Shown one piece after another: positions 1-6,763 of a stretch of DNA of 11,116 bases. Within the stretch, counting starts at the first letter, position 1, and each line of letters starts with the position of its first letter. The notes under the pieces were generated by a model. It had not been told where the DNA came from. It saw only the letters and a list, made by a program, of their open reading frames with translations, and did no database searches. Position numbers and translations under genes: made by a program. The stretch spans positions 1 through 11,116 of the forward strand of contig JAKAVU010000063.1 of the NCBI GenBank assembly GCA_021817185.1. Direction: 5' to 3'. The DNA comes from a bacterium (GTDB taxonomy: Bacteria; Chloroflexota; Dormibacteria; UBA8260; Bog-877).

Positions 1-417
1 CAGGGAAAGCTGCGCCTCCAGGTGGGGCCGGCATAGTTCGATCTCCCGCGAGCTGGGCCGGCGGTCCCCGCTACCCGAGCTCGCCGCGCCGGGGAAGCAC
101 TTGGTGATGGAGGTCAGGTAGACGGCGGCCCTGGCCTCCTCCTCGGTGCCCAAACCGGCCGCCTTCAACCAGCGGAACAGTTCCCTCCCGGCCCGGCCGC
201 TGAATGGGCGCCTGGTCGTCACCTCGAGCCGCCCCGGGGCCTGTCCCACCAGCATCATCCGGGACGCGGACGGCGCACAGAGAACGGGCGCGCACGCCGC
301 AAGCAGCCCCTCCCGACAGCAGCTGCGGCACCCCAGGATGTGCTCGTGAAGGAGCCTCAAGGAGGGCTGCGCGGGCACGGCCGGGGCGGGCCGACGAGGG
401 CTAGAGGACACGGTCAC
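1..417 (-). CDS. Uracil-DNA glycosylase family protein (4Fe-4S type), C-terminal part beyond the window
   Basis: Excises uracil from DNA as the first step of base excision repair, by family. The visible 139 residues hold the nucleotide-pocket motif GQAPG (58-62), the segment RPFSGRAGRELF (70-81), and TKCFPG (105-110) followed by GDRRPS. Four cysteines sit where Fe-S UDGs place cluster ligands: C30 and C33 (CxxC), C107 in KCFPG and C129 in ELC. The GTG start at 417 follows an in-frame TAG a few codons upstream. A TAGGAT box lies 8 nt before the start, and AGGA could serve as a weak ribosome site. The frame stays open to base 1, so the C-terminal catalytic His loop is not visible. The family is clear; the exact UDG class (4, 5 or a GQAPG relative) is not settled, because the motif carries Gln where classical family 4 has Glu. 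Confidence 0.9.
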   Translation of the reverse strand, partial: MTVSSSPRRPAPAVPAQPSLRLLHEHILGCRSCCREGLLAACAPVLCAPSASRMMLVGQAPGRLEVTTRRPFSGRAGRELFRWLKAAGLGTEEEARAAVYLTSITKCFPGAASSGSGDRRPSSREIELCRPHLEAQLSL

Positions 418-425
418 CTGGTGCT

Positions 426-431
426 ATCCTA
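426..431 (-). promoter_or_regulatory. Probable -10 box (TAGGAT) for a leaderless UDG transcript
   Basis: On the minus strand TAGGAT lies 8 nt before the GTG start of the glycosylase gene. That places transcription initiation at or within a base or two of the start codon. No convincing -35 element is visible. The same geometry recurs at three other genes in this window. Confidence 0.45.
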
Positions 432-483
432 GGCATCAGCGTAGCCGCCCCCAGAGCGGTCCCCGGCACAATCAGGGCACCCC

Positions 484-831
484 ATGCCTCAAGGCTCCGA
501 CCCGCGGCGCGGGCCCGATCAGCAGTCTCCTGATCCGGGCTCATCGACCCAACCAGGATGGTGGGTGTCTCTTTGGGAAGAGCGCCTGCCTCGAGAGCAG
601 GGCGAGCCGCGGCCCAGGCTGGAGATCGGGGCTTGGGTGGGAAGCTGGGCTGGCCGCCTGGTGATGGCCCTGATACCCCTACTGGTGATCGCGGCGGTCG
701 TGCTGGGGAGCTTCGGATTCACCCTGGTCGCCGAGGCCATGGGTGGAGCCGTCCTCCTGCTCCTGGCCGGAGCCGCGCTGGAGCCCGTGTGGCAACGCGC
801 GCGGGGTCGATCTTCGGAGCGCTGGCGCTGA
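484..831 (+). CDS. Small two-helix membrane protein of unknown function
   Basis: 115 residues, family not recognised. Residues 1-56 are polar and Pro/Gly-rich with several Trp (WWVSLWEERLP at 26-36). They are followed by two hydrophobic stretches, about 57-80 and 83-103, and a short basic tail (RARGRSSERWR), so this looks like a helical hairpin with a soluble N-terminus. The ATG at 484 has AGGG about 6 nt upstream. The stop overlaps the next start (TGATG at 829-833), which supports both being genes and translated together. The gene diverges from the UDG gene across 66 bp. Overlapping frames on both strands are open because of the GC content, so coding status rests on the hydrophobic pattern and the coupling. 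Confidence 0.65.
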   Translation: MPQGSDPRRGPDQQSPDPGSSTQPGWWVSLWEERLPREQGEPRPRLEIGAWVGSWAGRLVMALIPLLVIAAVVLGSFGFTLVAEAMGGAVLLLLAGAALEPVWQRARGRSSERWR

Positions 832-1127
832 TGCCGGACCCGACCCGAGCCCGCCGGACCGTGCCTTCGTATCGCATCGATCTGGCCGCGCTGGCGAGCC
901 GGGCGGCCTCAGAGCTGCGCCGCCGCGCCGACGGCCCCGGTCTGGAAGGGATGGTCGCGGATCAGGTGCTCCGCTTGCTTCATGAGTCCGCTCGTCGGAT
1001 GGGCGAGTGCGCCGAGCAGTTGGAGCGAGCGATCACCCCCGCCCAGGCGCCGAGGGCTCGCCGGCCTCCGGCTCGCCGGCGGCCGGCCAAGCCTGCCCGC
1101 GTCCACAAGCTGCATCCCGACGAGTGA
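831..1127 (+). CDS. Small basic protein of unknown function, coupled to the upstream membrane protein
   Basis: 98 residues, family not recognised. About residues 15-68 look like two amphipathic helices (IDLAALASRAASELRRRA, then MVADQVLRLLHESARRMGEC, ending in AEQLERAI). The C-terminal third is very basic and Pro/Ala-rich (ARRPPARRRPAKPAR at 76-90). A helical body with an Arg/Lys/Pro tail would fit binding to nucleic acid or to acidic phospholipid, but no known domain is recognised. The ATG shares bases with the TGA of the 115-aa gene. A GGAG lies 11 nt upstream, so translation is probably coupled. A longer reading from 558 in the same frame would overlap the upstream gene and is unlikely. Confidence 0.6.
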   Translation: MPDPTRARRTVPSYRIDLAALASRAASELRRRADGPGLEGMVADQVLRLLHESARRMGECAEQLERAITPAQAPRARRPPARRRPAKPARVHKLHPDE

Positions 1128-1359
1128 CCTGAGGACGAGACTGCCACCCAATCCGGTGGGATAGCTCAGGACTGCAGTCAGGGGAGCGGCCGCAGGCGAC
1201 GACCGGCGCCGTCTGGGTCGTGCCTGGTGTTTTCAGCGAACGCATCCAGCCCAGAGGCCGGCCCGCGCTGGTGACGGATCGGCCCTGACGCCCGCCAGTG
1301 GCGACAGCCGGGGGTATGCGTGGCCGACCGAGGCCGGCTGTGCCGCGCTGGCACAATGG

Positions 1360-1365
1360 TATGAT
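1360..1365 (+). promoter_or_regulatory. Probable -10 box (TATGAT) for the ArsR-rhodanese gene
   Basis: TATGAT is a near-consensus -10 element lying 9 nt before the ATG at 1375. Transcription would begin within about 3 nt of the start codon, giving a leaderless or nearly leaderless mRNA; there is no Shine-Dalgarno sequence. No good -35 hexamer is seen 17 nt upstream (GCTGTG). Confidence 0.5.
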
Positions 1366-1366
1366 G

Positions 1367-1390
1367 TTCAATCTATGAATGGAATATTCA
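1367..1390 (+). promoter_or_regulatory. Candidate ArsR operator: overlapping inverted repeats across the start codon
   Basis: Two inverted repeats share a central half-site. TTCA(1367-1370)-5 nt-TGAA(1376-1379) is followed by TGAAT(1376-1380)-5 nt-ATTCA(1386-1390); the latter contains the 8-bp palindrome GAATATTC (1382-1389). TTCA/TGAA half-sites resemble the ATTCAA-type sites bound by many ArsR/SmtB dimers. The block lies just after the -10 box and covers the probable transcription start and the ATG, where a bound repressor would block initiation. It is strikingly AT-rich for this genome. Autoregulation is inferred. Confidence 0.4.
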
Positions 1391-2040
1391 AGAATCAGCT
1401 CTACGAGCAGGTCGCTCGGGCCGGACACGCGTTGGGCAACGGACACCGGTTGGAGATCCTTGATCTCCTGTGCCAGGGAGAGCGGAGCGTTGAGGAACTG
1501 GCCCAGGAGGCGCGGCTGAGCCTAGCCAGCACCTCACAGCATCTTCAGGTGCTGCACCGAGCTCACCTGGTGGCGCGACGGAAGGTGGGGACCCAGGTTC
1601 GCTACCGGCTGAGCTCCCCAGCGGTGGGAGAGCTATGGATCCGGCTGCGTAATGTCGCGGCCACCGAGATCCCGGAGCTACCCGCCCTGGTCGCATCGGA
1701 ATTCGAGCACGATGACGCTCTGGAACCGATCACCCTGGACGACCTGGCCGAGCGGCTGGCCCGAGGCGAGGTGACCCTGGTGGACGTCAGGCCCCGGCTC
1801 GAATTCGCGGCAGGCCACATCGCGGGCGCGATCTCGATCCCGCTGGATGAACTCGACCAGTACCGCGACACCCTGCCGCGCGATCGCGAGATCGTCGCGT
1901 ACTGCCGTGGCCCCTACTGCGTCTTCGCTCGCGACGCGGTCGCCAAACTTCGCACCTGGGGGATCCCGGCCCGCCGCATGGCCCTGGGATACCCGGAGTG
2001 GAAGTTGGCGGATCGGCCGGTGGAACAGGGCGCGGCCTGA
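1375..2040 (+). CDS. ArsR-family transcriptional regulator fused to a rhodanese domain
   Basis: 221 residues in two domains. Residues 5-98 are an ArsR-type winged helix: recognition region VEELAQEARLSLASTSQHLQ (39-58), then a basic wing (LVARRKVGTQVRYRLSS). Residues 116-215 are a rhodanese module with VDVRPRLEFAAGHIAGAISI (136-155) and the active-site loop YCRGPYC (176-182). C177 is the expected sulfur-carrying cysteine, and C182 closes the loop. The ELCVCDL metal-binding box of classical ArsR proteins is absent (ERSVEELA instead); C33 is the only cysteine in the DNA-binding half. The likely signal is therefore a thiol-reactive or sulfane-sulfur compound handled by the rhodanese site, not a metal held by the usual box. 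This ligand is inferred. The MFS gene 219 nt downstream on the same strand is the probable target, together with the gene's own promoter. Confidence 0.93.
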   Translation: MNGIFKNQLYEQVARAGHALGNGHRLEILDLLCQGERSVEELAQEARLSLASTSQHLQVLHRAHLVARRKVGTQVRYRLSSPAVGELWIRLRNVAATEIPELPALVASEFEHDDALEPITLDDLAERLARGEVTLVDVRPRLEFAAGHIAGAISIPLDELDQYRDTLPRDREIVAYCRGPYCVFARDAVAKLRTWGIPARRMALGYPEWKLADRPVEQGAA

Positions 2041-2259
2041 GCGCCTCGCGGTGCTCACACCCGGCCGGACGAGGATTGCGCGGGGCTCACCCCCTCCGCC
2101 GGGGCACGGCTCCGTTCCGGGTGCGCCTGAGGCGAGGGGTCGCAGCGGAACGCCCATCCGGTTTCGCGGACCGCGGCCGCCCTCCCTCAGCACGGCGAAA
2201 GCCTCCGCCCAGGCCACCCCGTCGCCACGGATGCGCCCAACCGTGGCCGGCCACCACTG

Positions 2260-3600
2260 GTGAGACCGGTGTCCCTGCAGTCTCCGGGGGCCGGGCAGCC
2301 AGCCCGGACCAGCACCCACGGACTTGGTCGCAATTGGTTCCAGTTCAGCCTGCTGGGCCTGATCACCCTGCTGGTCGGCGCGACCATAGGCGTGGAGCGA
2401 GTGGCCCTTCCCCCGTTGGCGGAGCACGCGTTCGGAGTGACCTCGGTCCTGTACACCGTCTCCTTCATCTCCGCGTTTGGGGTGGTCAAGGCGACAATGA
2501 ACCTGGTGGCCGGGCGCCTCTCCGACCGCCACGGGCGCAAGCTCCTGCTGCTGGCCGGTTGGGCCTTCGCAGTCCCCTACGCCCTGCTGATCATCTTCGC
2601 CCAGAACTGGGTGTGGGTCTTGGCCGCCAACCTCTTTCTGGGCGTCAACCAGGCGCTCACCTGGACCATGGCGGTCACCTCGATGATCGACCTGGTGGGC
2701 CCGGTCAATCGCGGCGTCGCGGTGGGGATCAACGAGGCGGCCGGGTACGTGGGAGTCGGAGCGGGCGGCTTCGTGGCCGGGATCCTGGTCACCGCTCTCG
2801 GCCTGCGTCCCGCACCCTATGTCTTTGCTCTGGGAGTTGTGCTGCTGGGGGCATTGCTGACCATCTGGCCCACCCAGGAGACCGTCCAGTTCGCTCGCGC
2901 GGAGAGCGCCCGCGGCCCGGACATAACGGCCGCACCCGCCGCCCCCCGCCTCGGTCGCCTCGCCACCTACATGAGCTGGCGCGACCGGACCATGCTGGCG
3001 GTCTGCTGGGGCGGATTCCTAAACAAGTTCGCCGACAGTTTGGTGATCGGCTTCTTCCCCCTGTACTTCCTCCAACGCGGACTGTCGCTGTTGCAGGTCG
3101 GACTGCTGGTGGGGGTCTACGCATGGGTTTGGGGCGTGGGCCAGGTCGCCACCGGCGCCCTCGCGGACCGGGTCGGCCGCCGGCTTCCCATCACCGCCGG
3201 CATCTTCCTGATCGGCATCGGGGTCTTAGCGACCCTCACAACCTCGGGGTTGGGCGCCTGGCTGCTCGCGGCAGCTGTGATGGGAGTCGGCATGGCACTG
3301 GTCTATCCCAACCTCATCTCCTGCGTTGGCGATGTCGCGGACCCCAGCTGGCGGGGCGGGGCGCTCGGCGTGTACCGGCTCTGGCGGGACGGCGGATACG
3401 CCGTGGGGCCATTGATCCTGGGAGGGATCGCGGCCCTCTTCGGGCTGGCGGCGGCCTTTTGGGCGATCGTGGTGCTGATGGGGATGTCGGCGATCATGGC
3501 CGTGCTCTTCATCCGTGAGACCGCCCCCCATCTGCGGCATAAGCCTCCCGCTTGGGAGAGTCACCCGGAGTGGATCTATGGGGCAGGCGGCCGGTCCTGA
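2260..3600 (+). CDS. Major facilitator superfamily transporter, 12 transmembrane helices
   Basis: 446 residues with two six-helix halves joined by a polar loop at about 205-240. The MFS motif A appears after helix 2 as GRLSDRHGRK (85-94) and again in the second half as GALADRVGRR (299-308). YRLWRDGGYAVGPL (372-385) is a further conserved-looking segment near helix 11. It is a secondary, proton- or solute-coupled carrier of the inner membrane; the substrate cannot be read from sequence. Its position behind an ArsR-rhodanese regulator suggests export of a toxic sulfur-related or other thiol-active compound. The GTG at 2260 gives the full N-terminus. A GTG at 2269, preceded 5 nt upstream by GGTGA, is an equally possible start. 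The gene may be read with the regulator or from an unseen promoter in the 219-nt gap. Confidence 0.93.
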   Translation: MRPVSLQSPGAGQPARTSTHGLGRNWFQFSLLGLITLLVGATIGVERVALPPLAEHAFGVTSVLYTVSFISAFGVVKATMNLVAGRLSDRHGRKLLLLAGWAFAVPYALLIIFAQNWVWVLAANLFLGVNQALTWTMAVTSMIDLVGPVNRGVAVGINEAAGYVGVGAGGFVAGILVTALGLRPAPYVFALGVVLLGALLTIWPTQETVQFARAESARGPDITAAPAAPRLGRLATYMSWRDRTMLAVCWGGFLNKFADSLVIGFFPLYFLQRGLSLLQVGLLVGVYAWVWGVGQVATGALADRVGRRLPITAGIFLIGIGVLATLTTSGLGAWLLAAAVMGVGMALVYPNLISCVGDVADPSWRGGALGVYRLWRDGGYAVGPLILGGIAALFGLAAAFWAIVVLMGMSAIMAVLFIRETAPHLRHKPPAWESHPEWIYGAGGRS

Positions 3601-3773
3601 CCACAGCGCACGTCTCCTCCCTCGGCTCCCACGACTCGGAACCTGGCGCCCCAGCTCAGCAGGCGCCCAATTGGGATCACAGCTGCAAAGCGACACCGGC
3701 TCTGCTGGCAGCCGCCCGCAGCTCGCCTGCAGGACCGGTAGCAAACGGCAGTCGCCAGCGCCTCGGTTGGAGG

Positions 3774-4469
3774 TCATGGAACCGGCGCAGGGCGGTCGCT
3801 GCGCCGCATCGTGATACGCCAGAGCCGCCTGGGGAGTTCACCCTCCTCGAATTCGGTCACATCTTCGATCTCGAACCCTGAGCCCAGGCGCTCGACCAGG
3901 AGCTCATCGAAGAAGTGGACGACAAAGCCACCATTTTCGTAGAGGTTGTCGCCGAGAGCACGACCGGCGCCGTAGTGCGGGTCGCCGGTGTGACGCACGG
4001 TGTAGATGCACAGCCCACCGGGCCGCAGCACCCGGTGTACCTCCCCGGCCAACCCGACCAGGTCCTGGCTGGAGAGCGCCATCGTGAAGAGCATGTGGGA
4101 GTAGCTGGCGTCGAAGCTGGCCGCCGGCAGCGGCAACGGCCGGCGCACGTCGTGGACCACGGTGGTCAGCCTTGAGCCCAGCTGCGGTCCCGCGACGGCG
4201 GCGATCCCCGCCAGCGGCCGGGCGGCGTAGTCGAGAGCCGTGACCTGCACTCCGGCCTTCAGAAGCGCTATCGTGTCACGTCCCTGGCCGGGGCCGAGCT
4301 CGAGCACGCTGGACACGCCTCCGGCGGCGAATCTGTCGACGGCGTAGGCTCCCGGCGAACTCGGAAGCCGGCCATAGATGTCCGGGTGGGAGGTGAAAGT
4401 CTGCTCCCAGTGAGTCCGTTGCCGGTCGATCAGAGATTGCCGATCCGGGTCTGCCTCCGAGCGGTTCAC
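3774..4469 (-). CDS. Class I SAM-dependent methyltransferase
   Basis: 231 residues with a Rossmann-type methyltransferase fold. Motif I is VLELGPGQG (55-63), the SAM-binding glycine loop. VTALDYA (76-82) carries the acidic residue that holds the ribose. HDVRRPLPLP (106-115) and FDASYSHML (119-127) correspond to motifs II and III. VLRPGG (147-152) is the usual post-motif signature. The N-terminal WEQTFTSHPDIYG (21-33) resembles small TehB-like or thiol/thiopurine-type methyltransferases, so the substrate may be a small molecule, but this cannot be fixed. The start is GTG at 4469 with a GGGGG stretch suitably upstream. The upstream ORF ends in GTGA over this start, a 4-nt overlap. The gene converges with the MFS transporter across about 173 nt in which no strong terminator is visible. 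Confidence 0.9.
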   Translation of the reverse strand: MNRSEADPDRQSLIDRQRTHWEQTFTSHPDIYGRLPSSPGAYAVDRFAAGGVSSVLELGPGQGRDTIALLKAGVQVTALDYAARPLAGIAAVAGPQLGSRLTTVVHDVRRPLPLPAASFDASYSHMLFTMALSSQDLVGLAGEVHRVLRPGGLCIYTVRHTGDPHYGAGRALGDNLYENGGFVVHFFDELLVERLGSGFEIEDVTEFEEGELPRRLWRITMRRSDRPAPVP

Positions 4470-4861
4470 CGCCGACCCCCAGGCTCAGAAAGTGGACCCC
4501 GATCTTGGGACCGTGCGCCAGCGTGATCGGGCTCGGACCGCCGCAGCCCGACCACGTCCATATCACCGAGGGCGAACCTCTCCCGCAGGGTGACCAACGG
4601 GTCCCTTGACGACTCGTGCACTTGGGCGGTGCTGGAGTGAAACCGACCAGCGCTGCAGGGGCCGAGCGCCGACTTTCTGGCTCGCCAAACTGAAGGGCCG
4701 AGCAGGGTCACCGTGCCGACCATCACCACCAACATCGGCCAGGGCAACCACCCCCACCCTGCGAGCCTCGTCACTCGGGCGGCTTGACCAACCACAGGAG
4801 CCCAAACAGGAGTTTTGGATCCTGCACCACTATCTCCCGCGCGTGGCCCCTTCGCTACCAC
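4466..4861 (-). CDS. Possible small membrane protein with degenerate SHOCT-like tail
   Basis: 131 codons from the furthest GTG; internal GTG starts near 4795 and 4774 are possible, and none has a clear ribosome site. One hydrophobic segment (about 36-56, LPWPMLVVMVGTVTLL) is followed by a basic stop-transfer WRARK. Then DPLVTLRERFALGDMD (87-102) resembles the SHOCT short C-terminal domain found in many small one-helix proteins. The expected acidic/Phe continuation of SHOCT is not kept (VVGLRRSEPD), so the protein may be degenerate, or a frameshift may lie here. The main support is a 4-nt GTGA overlap with the methyltransferase start. Against it are weak starts and GC-open competing frames on both strands. 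Confidence 0.35.
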   Translation of the reverse strand: MVAKGPRAGDSGAGSKTPVWAPVVGQAARVTRLAGWGWLPWPMLVVMVGTVTLLGPSVWRARKSALGPCSAGRFHSSTAQVHESSRDPLVTLRERFALGDMDVVGLRRSEPDHAGARSQDRGPLSEPGGRR

Positions 4862-5216
4862 TGATTCAACACGGCTTCAAGCACCTGCAGGCGCACCTCT
4901 GCCCTCCAAAAGGTGGTGGTGGCGACCGATCGGAACCGCAAATCTCCTAACGCGCCTTCTCGCCCCTCAGCACCCCCCGGCCCCCCGATTTCCAGGATCC
5001 CTGGCTGACCCAGTGACTCACGACATAGCCTCGCTCTCCTGCGGCCCAGGTGGCAGCCATCCCATCCCGCCGGTAGACTCGGCCGAGCAAGCAAGAGCCA
5101 CAGACGCCTCTTTGTTTGCAAACCTGCGGGGTGGTGCACCGCTCTTCACCGTACCGCGGCAGGCCGATGCAGAGCGAGGATGCGCCTGGGCAATGCCGCG
5201 CCTTTGCAGCGACCGA
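4862..5216. other. About 355 nt with no recognisable gene
   Basis: Several open frames cross this stretch on both strands, but none shows a domain, a hydrophobic pattern or a supported start. It looks less constrained than its surroundings, with runs such as CCCCCCGGCCCCCCG near 4975. The only tidy motif is a perfect 10-bp palindrome, GTTTGCAAAC, at 5114-5123. It lies downstream of the YbaK gene and upstream of the methyltransferase operon in their shared direction, so it could hold a terminator and the promoter for 4861-3774; neither is clear. Confidence 0.5.
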
Positions 5217-5693
5217 TCAGCCCGGCTTGGTGACATCGGCCACCCTTGCGTCCAGGGTCTTGAGCAGCCCCCGGGCGTCCACGTGGAAGTTTGCGCCCCT
5301 GGCCCCGGCGCCGATCGCCACCAGGCCAGCCGCCGCCACGGCAGCGTCCGCCACCACTGGCCAGGCCCTCGTCGCGCCAAACGGGGTGATCGCTCCGCGG
5401 TCGTAACCCGTGACCTGCTTGGCCTCATCCTTGTCCGGAAGGGAGATTCGCCGGGTGCCCAGCAGCGCCCGCAGCTTGGGCCAGTCGATCTGGCGCCCTC
5501 CAGGCACGAGCACGAACACGTAGTCGTTCTCCCCGAGCCGCACCACAATTGTCCGCAGGAGCTGAGCCAGCGCGATCCCCTGAAGTTGGGCACTCTCCTC
5601 TGGCCCGGAAGGGATCTCGGTCTGAACGACCTGGAACTCCAGGCCAGAGGCTCGGATACCTTGCACGGCGGGCGAATCGAAGTCCACGCGCAC
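5217..5693 (-). CDS. YbaK/ProX-type aminoacyl-tRNA deacylase (trans-editing protein)
   Basis: 158 residues, the usual length for free-standing YbaK/EbsC-domain proteins, which hydrolyse mischarged Cys- or Ala-tRNA(Pro) and related species in the cytoplasm. The single domain shows DFDSPAVQGIRASGLEFQVV at the N-terminus, then RTIVVRLGENDYVFVLVPG (47-65), DWPKLRALLG (70-79), and the family signature TGYDRGAITPFG (95-106). The YbaK lysine that normally sits in a KTLV-like segment is Arg here (R47 in LLRTIVV). The start chosen is GTG 5693 because homology-like sequence begins there. The frame is open further upstream to 5891, but that extension is low-complexity and Arg/Ser-rich, unlike the family. 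A second GTG at 5687 is also possible. tRNA specificity cannot be told. Confidence 0.88.
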   Translation of the reverse strand: MRVDFDSPAVQGIRASGLEFQVVQTEIPSGPEESAQLQGIALAQLLRTIVVRLGENDYVFVLVPGGRQIDWPKLRALLGTRRISLPDKDEAKQVTGYDRGAITPFGATRAWPVVADAAVAAAGLVAIGAGARGANFHVDARGLLKTLDARVADVTKPG

Positions 5694-5894
5694 AGCTTCG
5701 TCCCGGTGGAGATGAAGGGTCAAGCGGCGACTTCGGCGTAGCGCATGGTCACGTCGTGAGTGACGGGTGGGCCGGTGCCCGGAAGGTGGTGCCGAGTCGG
5801 CTGAGGTGAGTGCAGAGCTTGGGCAGGATATCGCGGTGGAACGGGCGGAGGACCGCTGACTGCCCGCCGTCAGTGGCCACGCGGCCCGCACCTC

Positions 5895-6749
5895 TCAGCC
5901 CCAGTCCGAGGCCGGCTCCCGGGGCGGAGGCACCCCCTGAGGGCGGTCCGCCAGGCCACGCCCGTAGCCCCGCTGGGATGGATTGGGCGCCAGATCGAAC
6001 AGCCTATAGCTCTCCGCCAGAGCGACCCCCGCCTTCGCCCCCACCTGCCGGGCCCGCTGGAATGTGGGCTCGCGCATGTCGGAGGCATCGAACTGGCTGC
6101 GGTGCTCCCCGAGCGCCTTGAGCTTGTTCTCGAGATCGTGCTCGGATACCGGGACCGCCACGTCCGCATGGTCGCCTGACCCGACCAGTACGAATCTGGT
6201 GCGATGGGGCTGCAGGCCCTCATCCCGGGCCAGCTCGGGAAAGGCGCGCACGTCTCGCGCGCTGGGGAACACGGCGTCCAGGCAGGCGTCCGCCGCCGCG
6301 CGATGATCGGGATGGTTGATGTAGCCCCTCCCGAAGAAGCGATTGGTCGGGTCCATGGTGACCACCAGCTCGGGCCTCAGACGTCGCAGCACCCGAACCA
6401 GGTCGCGGCGCACCTCCAGGGTGTTCTGCAGCATCCCGTCGGGGTAGCCGAGGCAGAGGACGGTAGCTACCCCCAGGTGGGCCGCGGCTCGGCGCTGCTC
6501 GTCCAACCGTACCCGGCTCAGCTCACCGGGGGGTACCGAGGGGTCGTCACCTCCGGCATCGCCGTCGGTGACCAGGCAGATCGCGCCTCGGGTACCCTGG
6601 CTCACCCACCGGGACATGACCGCCGCCGCCAGAAAGTCGCAGTCGTCCGGATGGGCCACCACCACCAGGGCCGACTCCGGCACATACTCGAACAGCTCCA
6701 GCGGCTGAGCTGCCGCGGAGCCGCGCTCGGATTCTTCGGTGGCGCTCAT
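5895..6749 (-). CDS. PIG-L/LmbE-family zinc-dependent deacetylase
   Basis: 284 residues. This family removes N-acetyl groups from GlcNAc-type sugars and their conjugates, as in mycothiol (MshB) and bacillithiol (BshB) synthesis. The metal site is intact: AHPDD (32-36) with H33 and D36, and the second motif NHPDH (145-149) with H149 as third ligand by analogy to MshB. Further family features are LVTDGDAGG (59-67), ELSRVRLDEQRRAAAHLGV (76-94) and LGYPDG (100-105). The glutamate that often follows AHPDD is Cys37, with Asp38 next, as in the HPDDx[ED]F variant. No signal peptide is seen. The start is ATG at 6749; GGGAGG lies about 11 nt before it. The substrate is unknown. The gene diverges from the DUF1028 gene across only 21 bp. 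Confidence 0.93.
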   Translation of the reverse strand: MSATEESERGSAAAQPLELFEYVPESALVVVAHPDDCDFLAAAVMSRWVSQGTRGAICLVTDGDAGGDDPSVPPGELSRVRLDEQRRAAAHLGVATVLCLGYPDGMLQNTLEVRRDLVRVLRRLRPELVVTMDPTNRFFGRGYINHPDHRAAADACLDAVFPSARDVRAFPELARDEGLQPHRTRFVLVGSGDHADVAVPVSEHDLENKLKALGEHRSQFDASDMREPTFQRARQVGAKAGVALAESYRLFDLAPNPSQRGYGRGLADRPQGVPPPREPASDWG

Positions 6750-6757
6750 TCATCCGC

Positions 6758-6763
6758 TATCCT
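6758..6763 (+). promoter_or_regulatory. Probable -10 box (TATCCT) for a leaderless DUF1028 transcript
   Basis: TATCCT ends 7 nt before the ATG at 6771, so the transcript would start at the start codon. No Shine-Dalgarno sequence precedes this gene. Read on the other strand, the same bases (6758-6766) form GGGAGGATA, the likely ribosome site of the divergent PIG-L gene. Confidence 0.45.

Noticed and set aside
1166..1240. TAGCTCAG resembling a tRNA D-arm upstream of the ArsR gene, considered as a tRNA or riboswitch
   Set aside because: No acceptor stem, GG-containing D-loop or T-arm sequence follows, and no known riboswitch core is recognisable.
1678..2532. Minus-strand open frame of 284 codons across the ArsR-MFS gap, with a protein-like stretch (GDGVAWAEAFAVLREGG)
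   Set aside because: Most of it is antisense to the regulator and the transporter. Only the 219-nt gap could be real, and no start, domain or neighbour supports it.
1998..3518. 506-codon plus-strand frame over the MFS gene
   Set aside because: Arg/Gly/Pro-rich out-of-frame shadow; the overlapping frame has clear MFS motifs and helices.
3784..3805. 7-bp stem GGCGCAG-N8-CTGCGCC near the end of the methyltransferase gene, considered as a terminator
   Set aside because: It lies inside the coding sequence and has no T-run; such stems are expected in GC-rich DNA.
5114..5123. Perfect palindrome GTTTGCAAAC
   Set aside because: A single 10-bp palindrome in a non-coding stretch with no promoter context; it may be an operator, but nothing further supports that.
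4815..5741. Long plus-strand open frame of 308 codons
   Set aside because: It runs antisense through the YbaK gene, shows no domain and has a composition typical of GC-driven open frames.
5694..5894. Short minus-strand frames between PIG-L and YbaK, one reading VLRPFHRDILPKLCTHLSRL and another ending MRYAEVAA
   Set aside because: They look somewhat protein-like, but each is under about 50 residues, lacks a ribosome site and matches nothing I recognise. They could be remnants of a lost gene, but this is not supportable.
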